Source: Bacteroidota bacterium
GTDB lineage: Bacteria; Bacteroidota; Bacteroidia; Bacteroidales; JAAAOM01
DNA: 58,194 nt
Reading direction: 5' to 3'
NCBI GenBank assembly: GCA_009908855.1
Contig: JAAAOM010000052.1
Coordinates: 1-58,194, forward strand
In this document: one piece after another, positions 1 through 7,023 of the stretch
Layout of the letters: each line of letters starts with the position of its first letter
Numbering within the stretch: position 1 is the first letter of the stretch
Notes under the pieces: generated by a model
The model's input: the letters and a program-made list of their open reading frames with translations, nothing else
What the model was told of the DNA's origin: nothing
Database searches by the model: none
Made by a program: the position numbers and the translations under genes

Positions 1-71
1 TCTTTCAAAGATTGATAGAACAAGCAGTCATGCATGTACCTGTTGAATATGAATCAATTAAGAGTATGTGA
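1..71 (+). CDS. 3' end of an unidentified gene (partial)
   Basis: An open frame enters from the left edge (first full codon at 3) and stops at TGA 69-71, giving 22 residues that end in EYESIKSM. The next gene starts 3 bp later, so the two are probably one operon. The fragment is too short to assign. From its neighbour it may belong to a mobile-element replication protein. A frameshifted split of one larger gene across bases 71-75 cannot be excluded. Confidence 0.4.
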   Translation, partial: FQRLIEQAVMHVPVEYESIKSM

Positions 72-74
72 CAT

Positions 75-716
75 ATGCATACCCCAGTTTGTAATATTAC
101 CAGGGAACTTCTAAAATACCGGAATGTAATTGAATCGAAGTTTAAAACGGTGTTTGATTCTATCTTTTACGAGCTTAAACCGGAAATAACGGCTATTACT
201 GAAATTTCTGACCGACAGATTAAGCACATAGCTTTATTGCTAACTCCTGTTCAGCTTTTACAAAACAATTTGGAGCTTCCATTTGATTATTCAACATACA
301 AACAGTCCGTTATTGAGAATACAATTAAGCAAAATGAGATGGCCAGTACCATTAGAGATGTTACCATATTTTGGGAAGCAATTGCTTTTAAACTGAGCCA
401 ACCGAAAAGTGAGATTAAGGTAAACACGGATTATTTAAAAGACCCGGTAAATAAAAACCTGTTTATAAAATTCCCTCTCCTGTTCCCATATTACAAGGAG
501 TATGTGAAAAAGAACGGATTAAACGATTTAGATGCCAATTCATTGAAATCATTGCTCACATCAAAAGGCAATACATCTTTCATTCAGAATACAACACAGA
601 AGTCGAGAGACAAGGCAATTAATAAAAAACCTTTGGGGAGCTGTTACCGGTTTAAATATGAGGATATACCCGAAGGTATTGGGATAATAATAAATGATGT
701 TGAACTGAACTTATAA
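75..716 (+). CDS. hypothetical protein, possibly the C-terminal part of a mobile-element primase/helicase
   Basis: A 213-residue protein with no signal peptide or membrane segment. It starts 3 bp after the stop of the previous frame, and an in-frame stop at 69-71 fixes the upstream limit. I do not recognise the family securely. The C-terminal layout, with a 'SCYRFKYED' stretch near residues 190-198 followed by a short strand, resembles the winged-helix tail of primase/helicase proteins carried by Bacteroidota integrative elements. That reading is an inference. It is followed directly by a strong terminator, so it ends an operon that comes from the left, and it marks the left flank of the cargo cluster. 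Confidence 0.4.
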   Translation: MHTPVCNITRELLKYRNVIESKFKTVFDSIFYELKPEITAITEISDRQIKHIALLLTPVQLLQNNLELPFDYSTYKQSVIENTIKQNEMASTIRDVTIFWEAIAFKLSQPKSEIKVNTDYLKDPVNKNLFIKFPLLFPYYKEYVKKNGLNDLDANSLKSLLTSKGNTSFIQNTTQKSRDKAINKKPLGSCYRFKYEDIPEGIGIIINDVELNL

Positions 717-741
717 TACCGTTTTAAGCGGTATTTTTTTT
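715..741 (+). terminator. rho-independent terminator after the left-edge operon
   Basis: A perfect 7-bp stem, AATACCG/CGGTATT (715-721 with 729-735), has a 7-nt loop and runs into a T tract (734-741). It overlaps the stop codon of the 75-716 gene and separates the left flank from the cargo cluster. Confidence 0.85.
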
Positions 742-781
742 GTCTTTTTTAAACTTGAAAAAAAGTTGAACCATAAATTGT

Positions 782-868
782 GTTAACTATGTTAATCGTG
801 TTAACCAAACACCATAATATTCAGCAATACAACTCTTTAGCGGTTAACATGTGGTAAACATGGTTAAC
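782..868. repeat. left GTTAAC iteron-like array
   Basis: GTTAAC or GTTAAT hexamers lie at 782, 791 and 800 (exact 9-bp period). A second cluster has GTTAAC at 843 and 863, with the related GGTAAAC between them. The 12-mer CGGTTAACATGT at 841-852 recurs at 25239-25250 in a similar array at the other end of the cargo. The function is unknown: it could be a replication iteron, a recombination site, or a binding site for an element-encoded protein. The rest of the gap 742-937 shows no coding signal. Confidence 0.6.
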
Positions 869-937
869 ATACTCCCCTTTGTAGCGACTTACTGACCATG
901 TTCTATAGCATTAAAAAAATAATCAATAAGTTTTTAT

Positions 938-981
938 AATGAGATATATCTCACTATATTTGTAGTGAGAATAATCTCATT
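938..981 (+). promoter_or_regulatory. promoter with two flanking palindromic operators, upstream of the DUF134 gene
   Basis: A TAnnTTTG -7 element (TATATTTG, 955-962) lies between two 17-bp arms, 938-954 and 965-981, which are near-exact reverse complements of each other. Each arm contains its own dyad, TGAGA-N4-TCTCA; the left one (940-953) is a perfect 14-bp palindrome. The -33 position holds only TTTT. A dimeric regulator bound to both arms would cover the -7 box and the start of transcription. Autoregulation by the adjacent DUF134 protein is the simplest inference. Confidence 0.7.
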
Positions 982-1000
982 TAAACATTTAATTGCTTAT

Positions 1001-1411
1001 ATGCCAAGACGTAGAAGATTAAGGAAGGTGGTTGCTCCTCCTGGATTTAAAGGATATAAGCCTTATGGGGCAAATCACTCTAAAAATGAGTTCATTGAAT
1101 TGCTTTATGAAGAATACGAAGCCATAAAATTGTCGGATTATGATTTAATGAACCATGAAACAGCTGCAAAAGTAATGGGCATTTCTCGTCCAACCTTCGC
1201 AAGAATCTACGAAAGTGCACGAAGAAAAATTGCAAAGGCAATGGTTGAAGTAAAAGAAATAAGAACGGCTTATGGAAACGCATTATTAGATAAAAACTGG
1301 TATGAATGCCATGGATGCCATGCACGATTTACCATTCCTAAAACGCAAAACAAGCACTGCTGTGCAATATGTTCATCTACTGATATTAATCTTTTAAAAA
1401 ATGATATATGA
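1001..1411 (+). CDS. DUF134 family DNA-binding protein
   Basis: A 136-residue protein starting MPRRRRLRKV, the usual N-terminus of DUF134 proteins. An upstream in-frame ATG at 965 would overlap the operator and was rejected. A sigma-region-4-like helix-turn-helix lies at about residues 52-75, followed by a C-terminal zinc-ribbon-like cluster (C103, C106, C120, C121, C124). DUF134 genes are commonly found beside NifX-fold and Fe-S ATPase genes, as here. It overlaps the next gene by ATGA. I infer a metal- or redox-responsive repressor of its own operon acting at the double palindrome just upstream. The regulatory role is not proven by the sequence. Confidence 0.88.
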   Translation: MPRRRRLRKVVAPPGFKGYKPYGANHSKNEFIELLYEEYEAIKLSDYDLMNHETAAKVMGISRPTFARIYESARRKIAKAMVEVKEIRTAYGNALLDKNWYECHGCHARFTIPKTQNKHCCAICSSTDINLLKNDI

Positions 1412-1725
1412 GAACAATAATAACATCATCGGAAAACAAAATAACCGCAGCTTTTGATAAACGTTTTGGCAGAGCTGCATGGTTTTGTATTTACGATGAA
1501 CAAACGGGAGAAACAGAGTTCATTGAAAACGTGAACCTCAATGCATCTAATGGTGCTGGTACGAAGGCTGCTGAAAAGGCTGTTGAACTACATGTAAAAA
1601 AAATAATCTCAGGCGACTTTGGCCCAAAAGCTAAAGACCTGTTGGATAAGTTCGAGATTCAAATGGTCATCTTACAAGATGATAATTTAACAGTTGAAAA
1701 TATCATTAGTAAACTTAAAAATTAA
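1408..1725 (+). CDS. NifX/NifB-type (dinitrogenase Fe-Mo cofactor family) protein, ORP-like
   Basis: A 105-residue single-domain protein of the RNase-H-like fold that binds FeMo-cofactor precursors in NifX/NafY. The typical features are the 'FDKRFGRA' loop near residue 17 and the 'AAEKAVELHVKKIISGDFGPKA' pattern mid-protein. No nitrogenase genes are nearby, so a role in nitrogen fixation is unlikely. The DUF134 and MinD-ATPase context points to the Orange-Protein branch, whose desulfovibrio member carries a Mo/Cu sulfide cluster. It is translationally coupled to the DUF134 gene through ATGA. Confidence 0.85.
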   Translation: MRTIITSSENKITAAFDKRFGRAAWFCIYDEQTGETEFIENVNLNASNGAGTKAAEKAVELHVKKIISGDFGPKAKDLLDKFEIQMVILQDDNLTVENIISKLKN

Positions 1726-1729
1726 AATT

Positions 1730-1966
1730 ATGCCAGGATTTGACAGAACAGGCCCGGAGGGACAAGGTTCTCAGACAGGCCGCAAAATGGGAAAATGTAA
1801 TCCCAACAATCAGGAAACAAACGAACAACTTGATGTTAATGAAACTTCTCGTGGATTAGGAAGAAGATTAGGACGTGGAATAGGAAGAGGATTTGGACTT
1901 GGCAGAGATACTGGTAAAGGTGCAGGCAAAGGTTTGGGTAGACGGAACGGAAGGGGTAATGCTTAA
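1730..1966 (+). CDS. DUF5320-like Arg/Gly-rich small protein
   Basis: A 78-residue protein starting MPGFDRTGPEGQGSQTGR, the signature of small DUF5320 proteins. The start at 1730 leaves a 4-bp gap after the previous stop. The second half is a low-complexity run of Gly-Leu/Ile/Phe-Gly-Arg units and is strongly basic. Such proteins regularly accompany NifX-like and MinD-like ATPase genes, but no biochemical function is established. The basic tail could bind nucleic acid or an anionic metal-sulfide cluster; this is speculation. Confidence 0.75.
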   Translation: MPGFDRTGPEGQGSQTGRKMGKCNPNNQETNEQLDVNETSRGLGRRLGRGIGRGFGLGRDTGKGAGKGLGRRNGRGNA

Positions 1967-1979
1967 CGAATATGCGGAT

Positions 1980-2031
1980 GATCGGTGGTCGGTGATCGGT
2001 GGTCGGTACTGAACACTGATCACTGAACACT
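1980..2031 (+). repeat. tandem 14-mer followed by its degenerate inverted copy (long imperfect hairpin)
   Basis: GATCGGTGGTCGGT occurs twice in tandem (1980-2007). Bases 2008-2031 (ACTGAACACTGATC then ACTGAACACT) are a diverged reverse complement of it, differing mainly by C-to-T and C-to-A changes. In RNA the two halves could fold into a hairpin of about 24 bp, with many G-U pairs and almost no loop. It lies between the DUF5320 gene and the second NifX-like gene, within the same transcript. There is no T tract, so it is not a standard terminator. Confidence 0.6.
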
Positions 2032-2101
2032 TTAAGCAATTTCAGAAATAAGCATACCATTTAACTTGCAGTAGAATCTAAATTATAAATCTAAATACAA
2101 T

Positions 2102-2470
2102 ATGACAAAAAAAATTGCAGTACCTGTGAATGAAACAGGAGTATTAGATGCTCATTTTGGGCATTGTAAGTTTTTTGCCTTAATAAAGACCAATGGCGAT
2201 AAGATTATATCAGAAGAAAAAATTGTACCTCCACCACACGAACCGGGTTTATTACCTAGATGGCTCGGTGAGAAAGGTGTAACAGACATTATTGCCGGAG
2301 GTATGGGGCAAAAAGCCATACAGCTTTTTAATCAGAACGGGGTAAACGCTTTTGTGGGTGCGCCACAATTAAATGCTAACGAACTGGTAGAAGGACACCT
2401 AAAAGGTACACTAAGCTTTACTGCCAATTATTGCAATCATGGTGCTAACCACGAATGTGGTGGACATTAA
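2102..2470 (+). CDS. NifX/NifB-type (dinitrogenase Fe-Mo cofactor family) protein with Cys/His tail
   Basis: A 122-residue second NifX-fold protein. Family features are 'VLDAHFGHCKFF' near residue 14 and the 'GGMGQKAIQLFNQNGV' helix. It differs from the 105-residue paralogue by a C-terminal tail rich in Cys and His (NYCNHGANHECGGH), a likely extra metal site. Two divergent NifX-like subunits in front of two MinD-like Fe-S ATPases is a typical ORP-type arrangement. A metal-cluster carrier or scaffold is the probable role; the metal cannot be read from sequence. Confidence 0.85.
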   Translation: MTKKIAVPVNETGVLDAHFGHCKFFALIKTNGDKIISEEKIVPPPHEPGLLPRWLGEKGVTDIIAGGMGQKAIQLFNQNGVNAFVGAPQLNANELVEGHLKGTLSFTANYCNHGANHECGGH

Positions 2471-2483
2471 TTTAATTTAAAGT

Positions 2484-3326
2484 ATGAGACCAGAGTGCTA
2501 CTTCTGTCATATAAAAACAGTGCAAAATCTGCTTTCTAAGTTTTCACCTCCAAAGCATGTTGCAGAGGATTTTATCTTTTCGGTGCATGAAATATTAAGT
2601 GATAACCGAAATATGATTAATCCGAAATTGGCAACTGATATTCACCGCATAGCCAAACAAAAGCTGAATGCAAGAGATTTATATGCCAGTGAAAAATTAA
2701 GTGCCAATAAATTATTATTAGATGATTATGAGTATTGGCGGAACTATATCGACAACAGCAATAATCCATTTTATACAGCAGTAAAACTTGCCGTAGCAGG
2801 AAACATTATCGACTATGGGGCGCACAGCGTAAATGGAGATATTAAGGGACAAATAAAAAGTTTACTAAACACTCCTTTTGCAATTGATAAATCAGAGGAA
2901 TTAAAAAGTGCCATACAAAAGGCTAAAAGCATATTGTATCTGGGCGACAATGCCGGGGAAGTATTTTTCGACCGATTGCTGCTTGAAACTATAAGTCATC
3001 CCAATGTAACTTTTGTTACAAGGGATGAGCCGGTCATTAACGACATAACCCTTGATGATGCCGAACAAACAGGAATCAACAAAATATGCAAGGTAATAGA
3101 CAATGGTTCCGATGCCCCTTCAACTTTATTGGAGTTTTGTTCCGATGAATTTATACAAGCTTATAACAATGCAGACTTAATCATTTCTAAAGGTCAGGGC
3201 AATTTTGAAGGATTAATGAACGAGAAACACCCAAACACATTTTTTCTGCTTATGGCAAAATGCGAACCAATGGCTGAAATGCTGGGGTGTAGTAAAAATG
3301 ACCTTATAGTAACTCAGTTAAATTAA
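2484..3326 (+). CDS. DUF89 (ARMT1-like) damage-control phosphatase family protein
   Basis: A 280-residue protein. The N-terminus has the CxxC pair of microbial DUF89 proteins (C5, C8 in MRPECYFCHIKT). The metal-site motifs are 'YLGDNAGEVFFDRLL' near residue 152 and 'ISKGQGNFEGL' near residue 233. Eukaryotic DUF89 members are metal-dependent phosphatases acting on damaged sugar phosphates or cofactors. Prokaryotic members with the CxxC pair are often next to MinD-like ATPase genes, but their substrate is unknown. It starts 13 bp after the previous gene. Confidence 0.88.
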   Translation: MRPECYFCHIKTVQNLLSKFSPPKHVAEDFIFSVHEILSDNRNMINPKLATDIHRIAKQKLNARDLYASEKLSANKLLLDDYEYWRNYIDNSNNPFYTAVKLAVAGNIIDYGAHSVNGDIKGQIKSLLNTPFAIDKSEELKSAIQKAKSILYLGDNAGEVFFDRLLLETISHPNVTFVTRDEPVINDITLDDAEQTGINKICKVIDNGSDAPSTLLEFCSDEFIQAYNNADLIISKGQGNFEGLMNEKHPNTFFLLMAKCEPMAEMLGCSKNDLIVTQLN

Positions 3327-3333
3327 TATTGAC

Positions 3334-4233
3334 ATGTCATACAAAATTGCAATAGCAAGCGGAAAAGGGGGAACCGGAAAAACAACGGTTGCGGTAAATC
3401 TATATGCAATGCTTAGTAAAGAATTTGGCAACAAAATAGAACTGGTTGACTGCGATGTAGAAGAACCAAACGACCTGATTTTTTTTGAGGGTGCGAATAA
3501 GGAAAATCAGGAAGAGGTTTTTCAATTAATACCCCATATAGATAAAGATAAATGCACTTTTTGTCGTGCATGTGTTGAATACTGCGAGTTTAATGCTATT
3601 GTAGTTATACCGCCTGTAAATTTTGCCGAAGTAAATAAAAGCCTGTGCCATTCATGCGGTGCCTGCTTGGTTGCCTGTAAGCATAACGCAATTACAGAAC
3701 ATCCTGAAACAATTGGCTGGGTAAACTCATACCAAACAAAAAATGTAAATGGTTTAAAAGAAGGCAGACTTAAAATTGGTTCTGCCATGCAAACTATGCT
3801 GATTAAAGACCTCAAGAAAAAGGTGTCACAAAATAATGAAATTGTAATTTTTGATGCTCCTCCGGGAACAAGCTGTCCGGTGGTAGAAACTATTAGCGAT
3901 GCAAATTACGTGATACTGGTTACTGAGCCAACCCTTTTTGGTTTACATGATTTAAAATTAATGGTAAACCTTATGAAAGAGGTGAAAATACCTTATGGTG
4001 TTATTGTGAACAAAGCAGGTTTAGGCAGTAATGAAGTATATAAATATTTGAACAATGAAGGTATTGAAATTTTGGGTGAATTGCCCTTTAGTAGAGATTA
4101 TGCAAGCATTTACGCAAAAGGAGATATTGTTGAAAACACGCCTGATAATATAAAACTCAGTTATGAAAAAATAGTTGAGAATTTATCACATAAACTTATG
4201 AAGTATGAAGGAGATAACTATTTTAAGTGGTAA
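3334..4233 (+). CDS. MinD superfamily P-loop ATPase with inserted ferredoxin domain (first copy)
   Basis: A 299-residue protein with a deviant Walker A, GKGGTGKT (residues 10-17), and a 'DAPPGTSCPVVE' switch region. Two [4Fe-4S] CxxCxxCxxxC motifs (C74/77/80/84 and C105/108/111/115) are inserted in the ATPase fold. This is the layout of COG1149-type proteins, including the tandem MinD-like ATPases of the Desulfovibrio ORP complex. The likely role is ATP-driven metal or Fe-S cluster handling. It overlaps the next ATPase gene by 29 bp, indicating coupled translation and probable heterodimer formation (inference). Confidence 0.92.
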   Translation: MSYKIAIASGKGGTGKTTVAVNLYAMLSKEFGNKIELVDCDVEEPNDLIFFEGANKENQEEVFQLIPHIDKDKCTFCRACVEYCEFNAIVVIPPVNFAEVNKSLCHSCGACLVACKHNAITEHPETIGWVNSYQTKNVNGLKEGRLKIGSAMQTMLIKDLKKKVSQNNEIVIFDAPPGTSCPVVETISDANYVILVTEPTLFGLHDLKLMVNLMKEVKIPYGVIVNKAGLGSNEVYKYLNNEGIEILGELPFSRDYASIYAKGDIVENTPDNIKLSYEKIVENLSHKLMKYEGDNYFKW

Positions 4234-5071
4234 AGGCGGAACAGGAAAAACAGCCATTACAGCAGCTTTGGCTTCGGTAGCGAAAAATACTGTTTATTGC
4301 GATAATGATGTGGATGCTGCCGACCTTCATTTGCTTTTCAATCCAACAATACAAGAAACATACGATTTTTCAAGTGGGAGGGCAGTTAGCATTGATAGTA
4401 AAAAATGTTCTTTTTGCAATCTTTGTTCGCAATATTGTCGTTTTGATGCGATTCATCAGCATGACAATGGAGAAGTATATGTTAATTCCCTGCAATGCGA
4501 AGGTTGTAGGTTATGTGAACGTGTATGTCCGAATGATGCTATATCTTCAATTGAAAATATAAACAATCATTGGTTTATTTCTACCTCTCGGTTTGGAACC
4601 TTAGTTCATGCTGAAATGGGGCCAGGTGAAGAAAATTCAGGCAAACTGGTTACCCAGGTTCGCAAAAAAGCAAAAGATATTTGCCTCGAATCCAATTTCA
4701 ATTTTATTCTTAATGATGGACCTCCCGGAATTGGTTGTGCAACTATAGCTTCAATATCGGGCACTAACCAGGTTTTACTTGTAATTGAACCAACGAAATC
4801 AGGACTGCATGATGCTGTTCGTCTTGTAGAATTGATTAACTCGTTCAATATCGAAACTTATGCCGTCATCAACAAGTTTGACATTAACATGGAGGTTGTA
4901 AAGGAAATTAAAACTTTTTTGGATGAAAATAACATCTCCTTGTTGGCTCAAATTCCTTTTGATGAAAAAATGGTTGAAGCGATGACACTAGGACAAACTA
5001 TCGTTGAATATCAACCTGAATCAGAAATTACAGAAATCATAAAAACGGTATGGAAAAGATTGATGAACTAA
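4205..5071 (+). CDS. MinD superfamily P-loop ATPase with inserted ferredoxin domain (second copy)
   Basis: A 288-residue paralogue of the upstream ATPase. The Walker A GKGGTGKT is at residues 9-16, and the two [4Fe-4S] motifs have C68/71/74/78 and C98/101/104/108. 'DGPPGIGC' replaces DAPPGTSC, and the 'EPTKSGLHDAVRL' segment is kept. The start lies inside the first ATPase gene and the 3' end overlaps the deformylase gene by 22 bp. The pair probably acts as a heterodimer, as proposed for ORP-type systems. Confidence 0.92.
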   Translation: MKEITILSGKGGTGKTAITAALASVAKNTVYCDNDVDAADLHLLFNPTIQETYDFSSGRAVSIDSKKCSFCNLCSQYCRFDAIHQHDNGEVYVNSLQCEGCRLCERVCPNDAISSIENINNHWFISTSRFGTLVHAEMGPGEENSGKLVTQVRKKAKDICLESNFNFILNDGPPGIGCATIASISGTNQVLLVIEPTKSGLHDAVRLVELINSFNIETYAVINKFDINMEVVKEIKTFLDENNISLLAQIPFDEKMVEAMTLGQTIVEYQPESEITEIIKTVWKRLMN

Positions 5072-5664
5072 CAAACAAAGCCTTGCCGATTATAGCCTAT
5101 GGTAATCCGGTTTTGAGGCAAAAAAGTCAGAACATCTACGATAGAGATATTTTGGTAGATAAACTTATTGAGGATTTGTGGAATACACTTGAAATATCAG
5201 GTGGAGTTGGATTGGCAGCTCCTCAAATTGACAGCCAGCTTAAGGCATTTGTGGTAAAAAGTACCTTAATGTATGATGAACTAGACACGAAATCCCGTAA
5301 AGAAATATTTTGTGGCGACAATGGCATTGAAAAAGTATTTATTAATGCTAAAATACTAGCCTATTCCGAAGAAATGGACAATATAAGTGAGGGGTGTCTT
5401 AGTATCCCCGCAATAAATCAGGATGTAAAACGCCCATGGGATATAGTAGTTGAATACCTCGATAAAGACTTCATATTGCATCGTCAGGAATTTTCGGGAT
5501 ATACAGCAAGAGTAATTCAACATGAATATGACCACACAAATGGTGTACTTTTCATTGACCACCTACCTGCTTTAAATAAAAAACTTGTGAGCAATAAACT
5601 AAAACAGGTAAAACAAGGCAAAATTCCAACCGATTATCCCATTCAATATTTAAAAAAAAGTTAG
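5050..5664 (+). CDS. def: peptide deformylase
   Basis: A 204-residue protein with all three deformylase motifs: GVGLAAPQ (residues 52-59), EGCLS (C116 as metal ligand) and HEYDH (H158, E159, H162). It removes formyl from nascent chain N-termini and normally uses Fe(II). Relative to standard enzymes it carries an insertion around residues 76-95 between the first two motifs. It overlaps the MinD-like ATPase gene and lies 1 bp before a VOC-fold gene. A housekeeping def usually sits elsewhere with translation genes, so this is likely an accessory copy. Whether another copy exists cannot be seen here. Confidence 0.92.
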   Translation: MEKIDELTNKALPIIAYGNPVLRQKSQNIYDRDILVDKLIEDLWNTLEISGGVGLAAPQIDSQLKAFVVKSTLMYDELDTKSRKEIFCGDNGIEKVFINAKILAYSEEMDNISEGCLSIPAINQDVKRPWDIVVEYLDKDFILHRQEFSGYTARVIQHEYDHTNGVLFIDHLPALNKKLVSNKLKQVKQGKIPTDYPIQYLKKS

Positions 5665-5665
5665 C

Positions 5666-6052
5666 ATGTTACAACATATCGCTTTAGAAATAAGAGAAAA
5701 GGATTTGCAAGACTTCTACGTAGGTGTAATGGGGGGAACTATTGAAAATCAAACAATCCTTAAAGAAAAAGATGCTTCTGATATATTTCAGATTAATAAA
5801 GAAGTGCCTGTTTATTTTCTAAAGATTCAAAATATAACACTTGAATTATTTGTAAATGAAGCCACCGAACGTAAAAGTTTTCAGCATGTGTGTATCTCAC
5901 ATGAAAATGTATTGCAAATACACCATAAAGCTAATGAGAATAAATACTGGACTTTTTTAAGACAAAAGGAAAAAGGTTGTACATGCTTTATAAGGGATAA
6001 TAACAGGAACATGTTTGAAGTAAAAAATAAAAAGAATTACAATGAAAAATAA
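5666..6052 (+). CDS. VOC-fold (glyoxalase-like) hypothetical protein
   Basis: A 128-residue protein. 'LQHIALEIREKDLQDFY' at the N-terminus and 'FIRDNNRNMFEVK' at the C-terminus match a βαβββ half-module of the vicinal-oxygen-chelate fold. The candidate metal ligands (an N-terminal His and a C-terminal Glu) are present. No substrate can be assigned. It sits between the deformylase and the Mrp ATPase and overlaps the latter by 11 bp. The family call is by pattern only. Confidence 0.55.
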   Translation: MLQHIALEIREKDLQDFYVGVMGGTIENQTILKEKDASDIFQINKEVPVYFLKIQNITLELFVNEATERKSFQHVCISHENVLQIHHKANENKYWTFLRQKEKGCTCFIRDNNRNMFEVKNKKNYNEK

Positions 6053-6836
6053 TTTGGAAAATGTAAAGCACATTATTTTAATTGCATCAGGTAAAGGTGG
6101 CGTAGGAAAATCAACCGTTGCTACTAACCTTGCCGTTGCATTAGCAAGAGAAGGGTTTTCTGCCGGGCTTTTAGATGCCGATTTATATGGGCCATCTGTG
6201 CCATTAACACTTGGTGTAAGCGACCAACATCCGGTGGTTGAAAAAAATGGAGAAAAAGACGTAATTACTCCGATTGTTAATTATGGGGTTAAAACCATGT
6301 CACTTGGTTTCCTGATGAAAAAAGAAGATGCAATAATCTGGCGGGGACCAATGGCATCAAATGCCTTAACGCAGTTACTGGAAAAAACGGTTTGGGGCGA
6401 ACTGGATTACCTTGTTATTGACATGCCTCCCGGAACAGGCGATATTTGTATTACCCTTTCACAAAAATTACCACAAGCAAAAGCCATAATCGTAATTACC
6501 CCTCAGCAAATGGCAATTGCCGATGGGCGTAAAGCTGCCAACATGTTTAAAGCCAATGGTATTGATATCGAAATATTGGGCGTTGTGGAAAACATGTCAT
6601 GGTTCACACCCGAAAAACACCCTGATGAAAAATACTATTTATTTGGTAGTGGTGGCGGTTTACAACTGGCCAAAGAACTTAATTGTCCACTCTTGGCTGA
6701 AATACCCCTTGTAAGCGATGTATGCGAACTGGGCGATACGGGAAAAACTGTATTTGCATCGAACAGCAAATTAATGGTACAGGCTTTTGAAAAGCTGGTA
6801 AATAAAATAGAACAGGTAAATAAAGTATTAACATAA
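6042..6836 (+). CDS. Mrp/NBP35 family Fe-S carrier ATPase
   Basis: A 264-residue protein with Walker A GKGGVGKS (residues 17-24), the 'DADLYGPSVP' switch, 'DMPPGTGD' and 'ENMSWFTPEKHP'. The classical CPxC pair before the FG-SGGG loop is absent, as in other Bacteroidota Mrp proteins as I recall them. It also lacks an N-terminal MIP18 (DUF59) domain, so it is the short form. It probably transfers Fe-S clusters, here in the context of two MinD-like ATPases and a ferredoxin; no fused NifX domain is present. Confidence 0.9.
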   Translation: MKNNLENVKHIILIASGKGGVGKSTVATNLAVALAREGFSAGLLDADLYGPSVPLTLGVSDQHPVVEKNGEKDVITPIVNYGVKTMSLGFLMKKEDAIIWRGPMASNALTQLLEKTVWGELDYLVIDMPPGTGDICITLSQKLPQAKAIIVITPQQMAIADGRKAANMFKANGIDIEILGVVENMSWFTPEKHPDEKYYLFGSGGGLQLAKELNCPLLAEIPLVSDVCELGDTGKTVFASNSKLMVQAFEKLVNKIEQVNKVLT

Positions 6837-6847
6837 AAAGTATAATT

Positions 6848-7021
6848 ATGGAATATCCGGTAGTTAATAAAGATGAGTGCACTGGTTGCGGTGCGTGTAT
6901 TGATGTTTGTCCTATGGAAGCCATTGAAATTGTTGATGGTTTAGCTCAAATTAACAATGACAATTGTAGCAACTGTCAGGCTTGTGTTGCTGAATGTCCT
7001 GTTGAAGCAATAAAAGCATAG
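6848..7021 (+). CDS. 2[4Fe-4S] ferredoxin
   Basis: A 57-residue gene read directly from the DNA. It has two CxxCxxCxxxCP motifs, beginning at the Cys of DECTGCGACIDVCP and the Cys of NCSNCQACVAECP, with the symmetric clostridial-type layout. It lies 11 bp after the Mrp gene and 2 bp before the DUF4405 gene. It probably donates electrons within the surrounding Fe-S ATPase system. Confidence 0.93.
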   Translation: MEYPVVNKDECTGCGACIDVCPMEAIEIVDGLAQINNDNCSNCQACVAECPVEAIKA

Positions 7022-7023
7022 CT

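Noticed and set aside
965-1000. Longer DUF134 start at 965
   Set aside because: It lies inside the right operator arm, next to the predicted transcription start. The family begins MPRRRR at 1001.
1408-2470. Nitrogen-fixation genes
   Set aside because: The NifX-fold proteins suggested nif, but no nifHDK, nifB or nifEN gene is in the window. The MinD/DUF134 context points to an ORP-like system instead.
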